Assembly (NCBI GenBank): GCA_021295155.1
Contig: JAJTJC010000036.1
Span: 248,001-312,000, forward strand
Source: Flavobacteriaceae bacterium D16
Lineage (GTDB): Bacteria > Bacteroidota > Bacteroidia > Flavobacteriales > Flavobacteriaceae
Direction: 5' to 3'
DNA: 64,000 nucleotides
The notes below the pieces were generated by a model that was given only the letters and a program-made list of their open reading frames with translations, was not told where the DNA came from and ran no database searches. Positions 34,047 to 41,962 of this stretch are shown piece after piece (position 1 is the first letter of the stretch; each line of letters opens with the position of its first letter). Both the position numbers and the translations under genes were made by a program.

Positions 34047-35192
34047 CTATTTTTTCTTTACAGCGGAACAACCCGCCATAGTAGTTATTTTTATTGCTTC
34101 TGTAGGCGGCAGGTCTTTGTTTCTTGCAACCAATTCACTCGCCACATTTCTGGTTAGTGATTCAAATGCTTTTTCAACAGGTGTTGCCGTTTGCATGGCG
34201 GCCGGCCGACCTATATCTCCTGCTTCACGAATACTCTGAACCAGGGGTATCTCTCCAAGAAAGGGAACTTCCAGGTCTTCCGCCAGATTTTTAGCTCCTT
34301 CCTTTCCGAAAATATAATATTTATTATCCGGCAATTCCTCCGGTGTAAAATAGGCCATATTCTCAACTATCCCCAGAACCGGGACATTAATTGCCTCTTG
34401 CTGAAACATAGCGACTCCCTTGCGTGCATCTGCCAGGGCCACTTCCTGTGGCGTGCTAACCACCACAGCCCCTGTAACTGGAAGCGATTGCATAATACTC
34501 AAATGGATGTCTCCTGTTCCCGGGGGCAAATCAATCAGAAGAAAATCCAGCTCTCCCCAATGGGCATCAAAAATCATCTGATTCAAGGCTTTGGCGGCCA
34601 TGGGGCCTCTCCAGATTACCGCCTGATTGGGTTGGGTAAAAAATCCTATAGAAAGCATCTTTACTCCATAGTTTTCTACCGGGAGCATTTTTGATTTTCC
34701 ATCTACCTCCGTAGCAAGAGGTTTGGCCTGGGCCACATCGAACATAATAGGCATGGATGGGCCATATATATCCGCATCCAGCAAGCCCACATTAAATCCC
34801 ATTTTGGCAAGGGAAACAGCCAGATTAGCTGTAACTGTAGACTTTCCAACCCCTCCTTTACCAGAAGCTACGGCTATGATATTGTTAATCCCCGGGATAG
34901 GCTTCCCCTTGATCTCATTGACCTTCGGTTGCGCAGGTGCATCTACTTTGATGTTTACCGTGATTTTGGCCTTTTGATATACTTTTTCGTGAATAATCTT
35001 CAGGATCTCAACCTCTGTCTTCTTCCTGGCCTGAAGGCTGGGATTATTTATTGTGATATCTACTACCACCTCATCTCCAAAAATCTGGATGTTCTTAACG
35101 GCTCCACTTTCCACCATATTCTGTCCTTCGCCGGGAACAGTTATGGATTCCAAAGCCTGTAATACCTGATTTTTAGTAAATAATGCTGCCAT
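34047..35192 (-). CDS. Mrp/ApbC-type Fe-S cluster carrier ATPase
   Basis: A 381-residue P-loop protein of the Mrp/NBP35/ApbC family. An N-terminal MIP18 (DUF59) domain (about 1-90) precedes the ATPase with the deviant Walker A ASGKGGVGKST near residue 110 and LLDADIYGPSMP. It inserts or transfers iron-sulfur clusters. The usual C-terminal CxxC is not obvious in the expected form, although a Cys occurs in the tail (MAGCSAVKK). A TATCTTTG -7 box lies upstream at 35228-35235 on this strand. Operon with the NifU-like gene. Confidence 0.9.
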   Translation of the reverse strand: MAALFTKNQVLQALESITVPGEGQNMVESGAVKNIQIFGDEVVVDITINNPSLQARKKTEVEILKIIHEKVYQKAKITVNIKVDAPAQPKVNEIKGKPIPGINNIIAVASGKGGVGKSTVTANLAVSLAKMGFNVGLLDADIYGPSMPIMFDVAQAKPLATEVDGKSKMLPVENYGVKMLSIGFFTQPNQAVIWRGPMAAKALNQMIFDAHWGELDFLLIDLPPGTGDIHLSIMQSLPVTGAVVVSTPQEVALADARKGVAMFQQEAINVPVLGIVENMAYFTPEELPDNKYYIFGKEGAKNLAEDLEVPFLGEIPLVQSIREAGDIGRPAAMQTATPVEKAFESLTRNVASELVARNKDLPPTEAIKITTMAGCSAVKKK

Positions 35193-35310
35193 TTGCTATT
35201 GTTCTGTAGTTTAAGCTTTCTAAGCGGCAAAGATAAGGTTTGGTGGTGAGATTAGGAAAAGGAACCCCTGAAAAGGAGGCGTTTAGAGGTTCTGAACAGC
35301 TACTCTGGAA

Positions 35311-35643
35311 TTATAATTCCTTGGCGGGGTCCCAGAAATGTTGTTCAAAGTTTATAACCTGGTCTTCTTCTACCTTGATTCCCTCATTTTCTAAAAGTTG
35401 TTGCATCAGGTTGCTACCCCCAAAATGGTGTTTCCCGGTTAACAATCCCTTGCGGTTTACTACCCGATGGGCCGGCACATCTTCTCTTGCCACTGCTCCA
35501 TTCATTGCCCATCCTACCATTCGTGAGCTTCGTGCTGTACCCAGGTATCGGGCAATGGCTCCATAGGAGGTAACCCTTCCAAAGGGAATCTCGCGGGCAA
35601 CCCGGTAAACGGATTCAAAAAAGTTTTGTTTGTCCCCAGCCAT
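35311..35643 (-). CDS. Alkyltransferase-like (ATL) protein, MGMT fold without the active cysteine
   Basis: A 110-residue protein equal to the DNA-binding domain of O6-alkylguanine-DNA alkyltransferase. The active-site PCHRV motif reads PAHRVV here, with A58 in place of the acceptor cysteine. The helix-turn-helix arginine region (SSRMVGWAMNGA) is present. ATL proteins bind O6-alkylguanine and hand lesions to nucleotide excision repair; they do not transfer alkyl groups. It follows the LysE-type gene with no gap. Confidence 0.9.
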   Translation of the reverse strand: MAGDKQNFFESVYRVAREIPFGRVTSYGAIARYLGTARSSRMVGWAMNGAVAREDVPAHRVVNRKGLLTGKHHFGGSNLMQQLLENEGIKVEEDQVINFEQHFWDPAKEL

Positions 35644-36273
35644 CTATTTGTAGAAGATTCGGATAACGGTAATCATTAAAAGTACCAGCATAAGAACACT
35701 TAGTACGTAGTTGGAGTTTCGGGAAAAAGCGCTGGTTTTCTTCTCCAGTTTGTTAAAATAAACCGTATACAGGTAAAGTACGGTAAAGGTTCCGGCACCA
35801 GCAGCAAGGATAAAGGTTAGCACATCCCATAACTCGAATTTTATCCATCCTGAGGCATTCCACATGGCATTTAGGCCGGCGTAATACGGTATCGTAAGCA
35901 AGTTCAACGCGGCCAGTAAAATTCCTTTAAGAAAACTGTTTTTGCGGCTCATCTTGTTTAGACGAAGCTTTTTCTTTTTATGGTTTTTGGCAGAGACGAA
36001 GAAATATATCGCAAAGAAGGCAAAGACCGCAATAGCCAGTTTCAATAAAAGATCGATAACCTCAGGATTGCGATACAGGAACTTGGAAATAAGGACTGCC
36101 ACATAGGCCTGCAGCATGATCATTGTGGAAACACCCAAGCTGAATATAATACCGTTGGACTTTCCTCTTTCAACACTGGTTTTGGCAGCATTCATATTTA
36201 GGAGTCCAGGAGGAACCGTGGCCATAAACGCTGCGGAGTAGGTAGCAAAAAACAGAATAAGCAAATGCGACAT
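35644..36273 (-). CDS. LysE family transporter
   Basis: A 209-residue membrane protein with six predicted helices. The N-terminal pattern SAAFMATVPPGLLNMNAAKTSVERG is typical of the LysE/RhtB exporter superfamily, which exports amino acids or related metabolites. The substrate is unknown. It sits between trmB (3 bp upstream) and the ATL gene (directly downstream), so trmB-lysE-atl are one transcription unit. Confidence 0.85.
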   Translation of the reverse strand: MSHLLILFFATYSAAFMATVPPGLLNMNAAKTSVERGKSNGIIFSLGVSTMIMLQAYVAVLISKFLYRNPEVIDLLLKLAIAVFAFFAIYFFVSAKNHKKKKLRLNKMSRKNSFLKGILLAALNLLTIPYYAGLNAMWNASGWIKFELWDVLTFILAAGAGTFTVLYLYTVYFNKLEKKTSAFSRNSNYVLSVLMLVLLMITVIRIFYK

Positions 36274-36276
36274 AGG

Positions 36277-36948
36277 TCAGTTTAGCCGGAACTTGATGTA
36301 AGTGATTGGTTTTCCTTCCTCAAGATACTGATTTTCATAGAATGTCTGTATCTCAGTCACTTCAGGTGGGCAACCCTCATTCACATATACGTTGTGATTA
36401 GCATAAAGTATCTCCTGACGTAATCCGTGGAGTAAGCCAAGGGTATATCCATGGAGAAATTCACTATCGGTTTTTAAATGAACAACCCCATCTTTCTTAA
36501 GGATATGACGGTATTTATTAAGAAAGCTTTCATTGGTTAACCGGTGTTTGGTCCTTTTGTATTTTATCTGGGGATCAGGAAAGGTTATCCATATCTCAGA
36601 AACTTCGTTTTCAGCAAACAGCAGATCAATAAGTTCTATCTGTGTTCTTACAAAAGCTACCTGTTCCAGTTTTTCATCAATCGCTGTTTTGGCTCCCCTC
36701 CAAAAACGGGCACCTTTAATATCCACTCCAATATAGTTGCACTCCGGATATCTTTTAGCAAGACCTACCGTATATTCCCCCTTTCCACAGCCAAGTTCTA
36801 ATACAATGGGGTGGGTATTACCAAAGTATGCTGCCCATCGCCCCCGATGTTCAAAATTCCCATCAATAACCTCCCGCCTGGTGGGTTGAATTACATTCCC
36901 GAAAGATTCGTTTTCCCGGAACCGCTTTAGCTTGTTTTTACTCCCCAA
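36277..36948 (-). CDS. trmB: tRNA (guanine-N7-)-methyltransferase
   Basis: A 223-residue SAM-dependent methyltransferase that makes m7G46 in tRNA. SAM-binding block VLELGCGKGEYTVGLAKRYP, YIGVDIKGAR, and the substrate motif TFPDPQIKYKRTKHRLT are as in TrmB. The upstream region has a perfect TAGTTTTG -7 box (36971-36978, minus strand) and a TGAAAT/ATTTCA inverted repeat in the leader. Confidence 0.94.
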   Translation of the reverse strand: MGSKNKLKRFRENESFGNVIQPTRREVIDGNFEHRGRWAAYFGNTHPIVLELGCGKGEYTVGLAKRYPECNYIGVDIKGARFWRGAKTAIDEKLEQVAFVRTQIELIDLLFAENEVSEIWITFPDPQIKYKRTKHRLTNESFLNKYRHILKKDGVVHLKTDSEFLHGYTLGLLHGLRQEILYANHNVYVNEGCPPEVTEIQTFYENQYLEEGKPITYIKFRLN

Positions 36949-37019
36949 GTGAAATGATTTAATGATTTCACAAAACTAAGGAAAACAAAAATTGTCATTG
37001 GTGTATTTACTTTGTTTAG

Positions 37020-38129
37020 ATGAATCGGAAAAACATTTTAATTGCACCCTTAAATTGGGGACTGGGGCATGCCACAAGATGTATTCCGATCATACATGCC
37101 CTGCTGAAAGAAGGTTTTAACCCCATTATAGCCACAGATGGGGCCGCTCTTTTCCTGCTTCAAAAGGAATTCCCTCAACTTGATTACTACGAACTCCCTA
37201 CTTATGATATCGAATATGCGAAAAAAGGTCAGCTCTTTAAGTTGAAGATGGTATGGGATTCTCCCAAGATACTGAAAGCGACACGGAGAGAAAAGAAAGT
37301 AATCGACCAGCTTGTCTATTCACTGGACCTTAGGGGGATTATTTCAGACAATCGTCTTGGCGCCTATTCCAACAAGGTGCCTTCAGTTTTTATTACCCAT
37401 CAACTCAATGTGCTGGCTGGTAATACTACCTGGATGGCTTCGCGTATGCACCAGAGAATCATTCGAAAATTTGATACATGCTGGGTGCCCGATTTTCCCG
37501 GGCAGAATAATTTAAGTGGTAGATTGGGACATCTGAAAAACAACTCCCTGCCGGTATGCTATCTTGGGCCGCTTAGCAGGATGAAGAAATTATCGGGTCC
37601 TATTCTATATGATCTTATGATTTTGCTATCAGGGCCAGAACCCCAGAGAACACTACTTGAGCAGCATCTTATTTCAGAACTAAAATCGTTTTGTGGAAAA
37701 GCATTGTTTGTTAAGGGTAAAATGGGTTTGGAACAAATAAGATACCGGGAAGTAGATGACCAAAAAGACATAACTTATGCCAATTATATGACCACCCATG
37801 AACTGGAGGCAGGGATAAACGCAAGTCGCATGGTCCTGTCCCGTTCAGGTTATACCACCATAATGGATCTGGCTAAGCTGGAGAAAAAGGCCTTCTTTAT
37901 TCCCACACCCGGACAGTACGAACAGGAATATTTGGCAAAAAGATTGATGAAATTAGGTATGGTCCCCTGTTGTGAACAGAACAAATTCACCCTAAAGGAC
38001 CTCATTCAGGTAAAGGGTTATGCGGGATTAAAAAGTTCTGATTCCGAAGTTGACTGGACCGGATTGTTTTCCGTCTTTTCGAGGGTGAAAGAAAACTCGG
38101 AACCCACGTCAGATACACTCTCCACATAG
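37020..38129 (+). CDS. MurG-like family glycosyltransferase
   Basis: A 369-residue GT-B type glycosyltransferase-like protein. It opens with NILIAPLNWGLGHATRCIPI, the glycine-rich acceptor loop of the MurG/MJ1255-like family. A later block (SRSGYTTIMDLAKLEKKAFFIPTPGQYEQEYLA) is the nucleotide-sugar binding region. The acceptor and donor are unknown. Its last 112 bp overlap, tail to tail, the coding end of the phoR-type gene on the other strand. Confidence 0.82.
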   Translation: MNRKNILIAPLNWGLGHATRCIPIIHALLKEGFNPIIATDGAALFLLQKEFPQLDYYELPTYDIEYAKKGQLFKLKMVWDSPKILKATRREKKVIDQLVYSLDLRGIISDNRLGAYSNKVPSVFITHQLNVLAGNTTWMASRMHQRIIRKFDTCWVPDFPGQNNLSGRLGHLKNNSLPVCYLGPLSRMKKLSGPILYDLMILLSGPEPQRTLLEQHLISELKSFCGKALFVKGKMGLEQIRYREVDDQKDITYANYMTTHELEAGINASRMVLSRSGYTTIMDLAKLEKKAFFIPTPGQYEQEYLAKRLMKLGMVPCCEQNKFTLKDLIQVKGYAGLKSSDSEVDWTGLFSVFSRVKENSEPTSDTLST

Positions 38130-39118
38130 ATTTTTTCTCCATGTGCCTCGATGATATGTTTTACAATGGATAAGCCAAGTCCGGAACCTCCTTCTTTGCG
38201 ACTACCGCTTTTGTCAACACGATAAAACCTTTCAAAAATTCGGGGAATATGCTCCTCGGGAATACCCTCACCGTTATCCGTAATCCTGACAATAACCTTA
38301 TTCCTGATCAGGTTTTCAACACTAACTTCCGTAGTGCCATTAAACTGTCCGTATTTTATGGAATTAACTAGTAGGTTACTGATCACCTGCTGTATCTTTT
38401 CACGGTCTGCATGAACCATAACGGAATTAGAATAATCCATATCAAAAGTCAGGGCAATCTTTTTCTTAGAAGCTTTCATCTCCAGAAGGTCAAAGACATT
38501 CTGAATGAGTTCTATGATGTCAAAATCTTCCAGTTTCAGGTTCAGGTCTCCAATTTCCAGTTTGGTAATGAGGTCAAGGTCCTTGATGATATAGATCAAT
38601 CGTTCCACACCTTTAGCTGCACGCTGTAGATATTTCTTGCGAACATTTTTGTCGTTCATGGCACCATCCAATAAGGTCAGGATATAACCCTGTACGGTGA
38701 ACAGTGGTGTCTTCAGTTCATGAGATATATTTCCAAGGAATTCTTTCCTGTATTCTTCACGAATCTTGAGTGTGTCTATTTCGATCTTTTTATCTTCGGC
38801 GAATTTTTCAATTTCCCGGGTAAGCGTAGCCATATCTGTAATGACTGGGTTGGATCTCAACGGACTGGATTCCAGAAGGGAAACGTCGTCATAAATTCGT
38901 TTTATGCGACGATAAATAAATCGCTCCACCCGGATTTGAATGACCACGAAACAGGATAAAAAAATCAAAAAAACAACAATGGGGATATAATACCAATCCT
39001 GCTCTAGCCTATCTGTATACCAAAGCCAAGTAATAAAGAGCCCCGCAACTAAAATGGAGATGTACAGGGAAGAGCGGAGGGCAAACTTATATGATTTCTT
39101 TAAACGGGTTGTGGCCAT
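38018..39118 (-). CDS. Sensor histidine kinase (PhoR-like)
   Basis: A 366-residue membrane histidine kinase. Two N-terminal helices (about 15-33 and 44-62) with only a very short periplasmic loop, then a linker, the HisKA domain with H133 in GNISHELKTPL, and the HATPase domain with DNGEGIPEEHIPRIFERFYRVDKSG and GGSGLGLSIVKHI. The lack of a periplasmic sensor domain resembles phosphate-type PhoR proteins, so a phosphate role is possible, not shown. It overlaps the response regulator by one base (TAATG). Its C-terminal 37 codons are antisense to the glycosyltransferase gene. Confidence 0.9.
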   Translation of the reverse strand: MATTRLKKSYKFALRSSLYISILVAGLFITWLWYTDRLEQDWYYIPIVVFLIFLSCFVVIQIRVERFIYRRIKRIYDDVSLLESSPLRSNPVITDMATLTREIEKFAEDKKIEIDTLKIREEYRKEFLGNISHELKTPLFTVQGYILTLLDGAMNDKNVRKKYLQRAAKGVERLIYIIKDLDLITKLEIGDLNLKLEDFDIIELIQNVFDLLEMKASKKKIALTFDMDYSNSVMVHADREKIQQVISNLLVNSIKYGQFNGTTEVSVENLIRNKVIVRITDNGEGIPEEHIPRIFERFYRVDKSGSRKEGGSGLGLSIVKHIIEAHGEKIYVESVSDVGSEFSFTLEKTENNPVQSTSESELFNPA

Positions 39119-39807
39119 TACAACACAAACTTGTACCCTACTCCTTTTACAGTTTTGAAGTGCTGGTCCCCTATTTTTTCCCGCAATTTACGGATATGTA
39201 CATCGATGGTACGACCGCCAACAACTACTTCCTGCCCCCAAACCTTATCCAGGATCACCTCCCTTTTAAATACCTTGTTGGGCTTGGAAGCTAAAAGGGC
39301 GAGTAATTCGAATTCCTTTCTGGGGAGTATTATTTCCTGACTCCTGTTCAGGACCTTGTATTCTTCCCGATTGATAACAATATGCCCCACCTTCATTACC
39401 TCATCCTGCTGCATACTCTCGTCTTCCTTCAGTCTCCTTAAGAGCGCTTTGACTTTGCTCAGAAATACTTTTGGTTTGATGGGCTTGGTAATATAATCAT
39501 CGGCACCTGCATCAAAACCTGCTACCTGGGAATAATCCTCGCCTCTTGCAGTAAGAAATGAGATAATTGTATTTTCAAGGCCCTTAGTTTTCCGGATAAT
39601 CTCGCAAGCCTCAATACCATCCATTTCCGGCATCATAACATCCAGAATAATAAGGTGAGGTTGCTTCTTCTTGGCCTTCTCCACTCCATCCGCACCATTT
39701 TTAGCCGTGTATACCTGATAGCCCTGTGAGGAGAGATTGTACTTTAAAATTTCAAGAATATCTGGTTCATCATCAACCAAAAGTATTTTAATGTCTTCCT
39801 TTTTCAT
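39118..39807 (-). CDS. OmpR/PhoB-family response regulator
   Basis: A 229-residue regulator: receiver domain (phosphoacceptor D56 in LIILDVMMPEMDG, acidic pair in VDDEPD, conserved K in DYITKPIKPK) and a C-terminal winged helix (RKEFELLALLASKPNKVFKRE, ending VKGVGYKFVL). It is cotranscribed with the kinase downstream. The frame is open to 39873, but ATG 39807 (MKKEDIKILLVDDE) is the normal start. Confidence 0.92.
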   Translation of the reverse strand: MKKEDIKILLVDDEPDILEILKYNLSSQGYQVYTAKNGADGVEKAKKKQPHLIILDVMMPEMDGIEACEIIRKTKGLENTIISFLTARGEDYSQVAGFDAGADDYITKPIKPKVFLSKVKALLRRLKEDESMQQDEVMKVGHIVINREEYKVLNRSQEIILPRKEFELLALLASKPNKVFKREVILDKVWGQEVVVGGRTIDVHIRKLREKIGDQHFKTVKGVGYKFVL

Positions 39808-39960
39808 GATTCCAAGTTGGTTAATCCGACTAAAAGTAAAGATAATACTTCTTAGGTATAATGCGCTTAACATTGATTTAAAGGGCGGTAACGATTTCCT
39901 AACATTGACTGGGAATTCCCGGTTTCTTTTGAAAAAAGCCCGACCATGGAGATTTAAATA

Positions 39961-39995
39961 TCGATAAAGTGTAATAAAACGTCGATAAAATGTAT
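39961..39995 (+). repeat. Direct repeat TCGATAAArTGTA, two copies 21 bp apart
   Basis: TCGATAAAGTGTAA at 39961-39974 and TCGATAAAATGTAT at 39982-39995 are 21 bp apart, two turns of the helix, on the same face. They lie about 90 bp upstream of the predicted start of the first T9SS mini-gene. The same element returns as an inverted pair before the second mini-gene, suggesting a shared regulator site. Confidence 0.6.
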
Positions 39996-40031
39996 TTCAA
40001 CGATTTTTTGGTTAAAATTCAATTCGCCCTC

Positions 40032-40061
40032 TTGATGCGATTTTCAAAAAAACTATCTTTG
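40032..40061 (+). promoter_or_regulatory. Bacteroidota-type promoter of the first T9SS mini-gene
   Basis: TTG at 40032-40034, a 19-nt spacer and TATCTTTG at 40054-40061, a full match to TAnnTTTG. The predicted start near 40067 leaves about 20 nt before ATG 40089. This also excludes the longer reading from 39990. Confidence 0.82.
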
Positions 40062-40088
40062 TGGTACACACTTTGTTATATACTGTGT

Positions 40089-40397
40089 ATGAAGCAATTT
40101 TACCTTGTATGCTTATTGGTCTTTTGTTCTTTGTCCTACGGACAGGAAAAACCTGCTACGGGTGATATTGAAGGCTTCAAAGTTTATCCTAACCCGGTGA
40201 CCAATGGTAAGGTATACATTGAGACTGCCAAAAAGGCTCCCAAAAAAATTCTGATTTTTGATGTTTTCGGTACTCGGGTAAAAGAAACCACTATCCTCGG
40301 AAATGAGTTAAATCTATCCGACCTGGTCGCAGGTGTTTATGTACTGCGCGTTATTGAGAAAGACAAGGTTGCTACACGGAAACTTATCGTTAAATAG
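40089..40397 (+). CDS. Minimal secreted protein consisting of a T9SS type A sorting domain
   Basis: A 102-residue protein with a signal peptide (about 1-19, ending SYGQ) followed by little more than a type IX secretion C-terminal domain: FKVYPNPVTNGKVYI, ILIFDVFGTRV, LVAGVYVLRV and a final RKLIVK. Normally this domain of about 80 residues is the tail of a large cargo protein; here there is no cargo. Processed by the T9SS, only some ten residues of mature N-terminus would remain. It is a close paralogue of the next gene. Function unknown; it could occupy or report on the sorting machinery, which is speculation. Confidence 0.88.
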   Translation: MKQFYLVCLLVFCSLSYGQEKPATGDIEGFKVYPNPVTNGKVYIETAKKAPKKILIFDVFGTRVKETTILGNELNLSDLVAGVYVLRVIEKDKVATRKLIVK

Positions 40398-40432
40398 CGC
40401 TGATTTCAGACAGCAAAATTGAATATCCTCTG

Positions 40433-40459
40433 ATCGATAAAATGTATGGTTTTATCGAT
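40433..40459. repeat. Inverted repeat of the TCGATAAA element
   Basis: ATCGATAAAA and TTTTATCGAT form a 10-bp perfect inverted repeat around a 7-bp centre. The left arm reads TCGATAAAATGTAT, identical over 14 bp to the element at 39982. It lies about 105 bp upstream of the predicted start of the second T9SS mini-gene. It could also fold as a hairpin, but it has no following T run. Confidence 0.6.
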
Positions 40460-40515
40460 GAATGGAAGGGCTCTTTTTATTCACCTACAAAATCCGCTTG
40501 TTCACAACAAATCCC

Positions 40516-40545
40516 TTGATGCTTTACCTTAATATTCTATTTTTA
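40516..40545 (+). promoter_or_regulatory. Promoter of the second T9SS mini-gene
   Basis: TTG at 40516-40518, a 19-nt spacer and TATTTTTA at 40538-40545 (7 of 8 to TAnnTTTG). Spacing is identical to that of the upstream paralogue. Confidence 0.75.
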
Positions 40546-40570
40546 AGGTATTGATCCCAAATCAATGTTT

Positions 40571-40894
40571 ATGAAGCTAATCTACTTACTCCTTTTTATG
40601 GGTTTGGCATTATCTGTTTCTGCTCAGCAGGAGGTAGGTGCTGCTTCAGTTTCTGATACCGAAATTACCGACTTCAATCTATACCCCAACCCGGCATATA
40701 ATGATGTGGTTTACATAACTACTAAGGACAACGGAATAAAGGAAATTTCCGTTTTCGATGTATTTGGCAAAGTTGTGCTTACCGATAGAATTCGCAACAA
40801 CACTCTCGATATATCCAGGCTAATCCCAGGGGTTTATGTAATACAGGTTGTAGAGAATAAAAAAACTACCAGACGAAAGTTAGTAGTAAAATAA
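40571..40894 (+). CDS. Second minimal T9SS sorting-domain protein
   Basis: A 107-residue paralogue of the preceding gene. Signal peptide (MKLIYLLLFMGLALSVSAQ), a linker of about 15 residues, then the T9SS type A domain: FNLYPNPAYNDVVYI, ISVFDVFGKVV, LIPGVYVIQV, RRKLVVK. The lysine-rich end is the canonical signal. As in its neighbour no cargo domain is present. ATG 40565 would add two residues. A strong terminator follows. Confidence 0.88.
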   Translation: MKLIYLLLFMGLALSVSAQQEVGAASVSDTEITDFNLYPNPAYNDVVYITTKDNGIKEISVFDVFGKVVLTDRIRNNTLDISRLIPGVYVIQVVENKKTTRRKLVVK

Positions 40895-40918
40895 CTTCAG
40901 CTCTTTATCCAAAGAATT

Positions 40919-40947
40919 AAGCACTGTTCACAGCAGTGCTTTTATTT
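40919..40947 (+). terminator. Terminator after the T9SS mini-genes
   Basis: An 8-bp stem (AAGCACTG at 40919-40926 with CAGTGCTT at 40934-40941) and a T-rich tail, 25 bp after the stop codon. Confidence 0.85.
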
Positions 40948-40977
40948 TGGCTATTTTTGCATGAGGTAAACAGGATA

Positions 40978-41952
40978 ATGGAATTCCGGAAAATATTTAC
41001 TTGCACTCCCGCCGAATTCGACTCCCTTGCTCTGGAAATATTCCGCTATCAATATCAGGGAAACCACACCTATAACACGTTCTGCAAGCACCTTGAAGTA
41101 GCTCCTGAACAAGTCCGTAGGATAGAAGAGATCCCTTTTCTACCGATACAGTTTTTTAAATCACACCAAATTAAAACCGGAAAATTTTCAGCAGAAGCAA
41201 TCTTCAGTAGTAGTGGTACCACTGGCCAGTTACCCAGTAAACACCATGTAGCAAAGACCTCTTTGTACAAGGCCAGTTTTCTAAGAACCTTTGAACAATT
41301 CTACGGGGCTCCGAAAGACTATTGCATCCTGGCACTTCTACCATCCTATTTAGAAAGAGAAGGTTCCTCGCTGGTCTATATGGTCAATGAACTCATCAAA
41401 CAATCGGGTCATCCAGATGGAGGATTTTACCTCCATGAACATAAGTTACTTGCACAAAAATTGCGTCTGCTAGATGCAAGTGGGACTAAGGTTTTACTTA
41501 TTGGTGTTTCTTTCGCTCTGCTTGATCTGGTTCAGGAACATTCCTTTTTGCTGAAAAATACGGTGATCATGGAAACCGGCGGCATGAAGGGTAGAAAAAA
41601 AGAAATGATCCGAGAAGAACTTCATGCCATTTTAAAAAAAGGATTTGGGGTAAGCCGTATTCATAGTGAATATGGAATGACCGAATTATTATCACAGGCC
41701 TATTCATTAGGAAACGGCAGGTTTGAGTGTCCCCCATGGATGCGTGTTTTAATACGGGACCCTGAAGATCCTTTGACACTTCTCCCTGAAGGAAAATCCG
41801 GGGGAGTGAATATACTGGATCTGGCCAATCTCCATTCCTGCAGTTTTATAGCCACTCAGGATCTGGGTAAGCTACATACAGGAAAATGCTTTGAAATCCT
41901 CGGCAGATTTGACCATTCGGATCTCAGAGGATGCAACCTTATGGCCCTGTAG
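40978..41952 (+). CDS. LuxE/acyl-protein synthetase family enzyme
   Basis: A 324-residue member of the adenylate-forming LuxE family. The phosphate loop is FSSSGTTGQLPS, followed by YMVNELIKQSG, VIMETGGMKGRKKE and the SEYGMTELLSQAY motif of acyl-AMP-forming enzymes. No luciferase or reductase genes are near, so it is not bioluminescence; in Bacteroidota it probably activates a fatty acid for an unknown acyl acceptor. ATG 40978 follows a perfect TATTTTTG -7 box (40952-40959) by 18 nt. Confidence 0.85.
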   Translation: MEFRKIFTCTPAEFDSLALEIFRYQYQGNHTYNTFCKHLEVAPEQVRRIEEIPFLPIQFFKSHQIKTGKFSAEAIFSSSGTTGQLPSKHHVAKTSLYKASFLRTFEQFYGAPKDYCILALLPSYLEREGSSLVYMVNELIKQSGHPDGGFYLHEHKLLAQKLRLLDASGTKVLLIGVSFALLDLVQEHSFLLKNTVIMETGGMKGRKKEMIREELHAILKKGFGVSRIHSEYGMTELLSQAYSLGNGRFECPPWMRVLIRDPEDPLTLLPEGKSGGVNILDLANLHSCSFIATQDLGKLHTGKCFEILGRFDHSDLRGCNLMAL

Positions 41953-41962
41953 GGGCATAAGA

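Noticed and set aside
40978-41952. Part of a bioluminescence (lux) cluster
   Set aside because: Only a LuxE-family enzyme is present; no luciferase, reductase or thioesterase genes are nearby.
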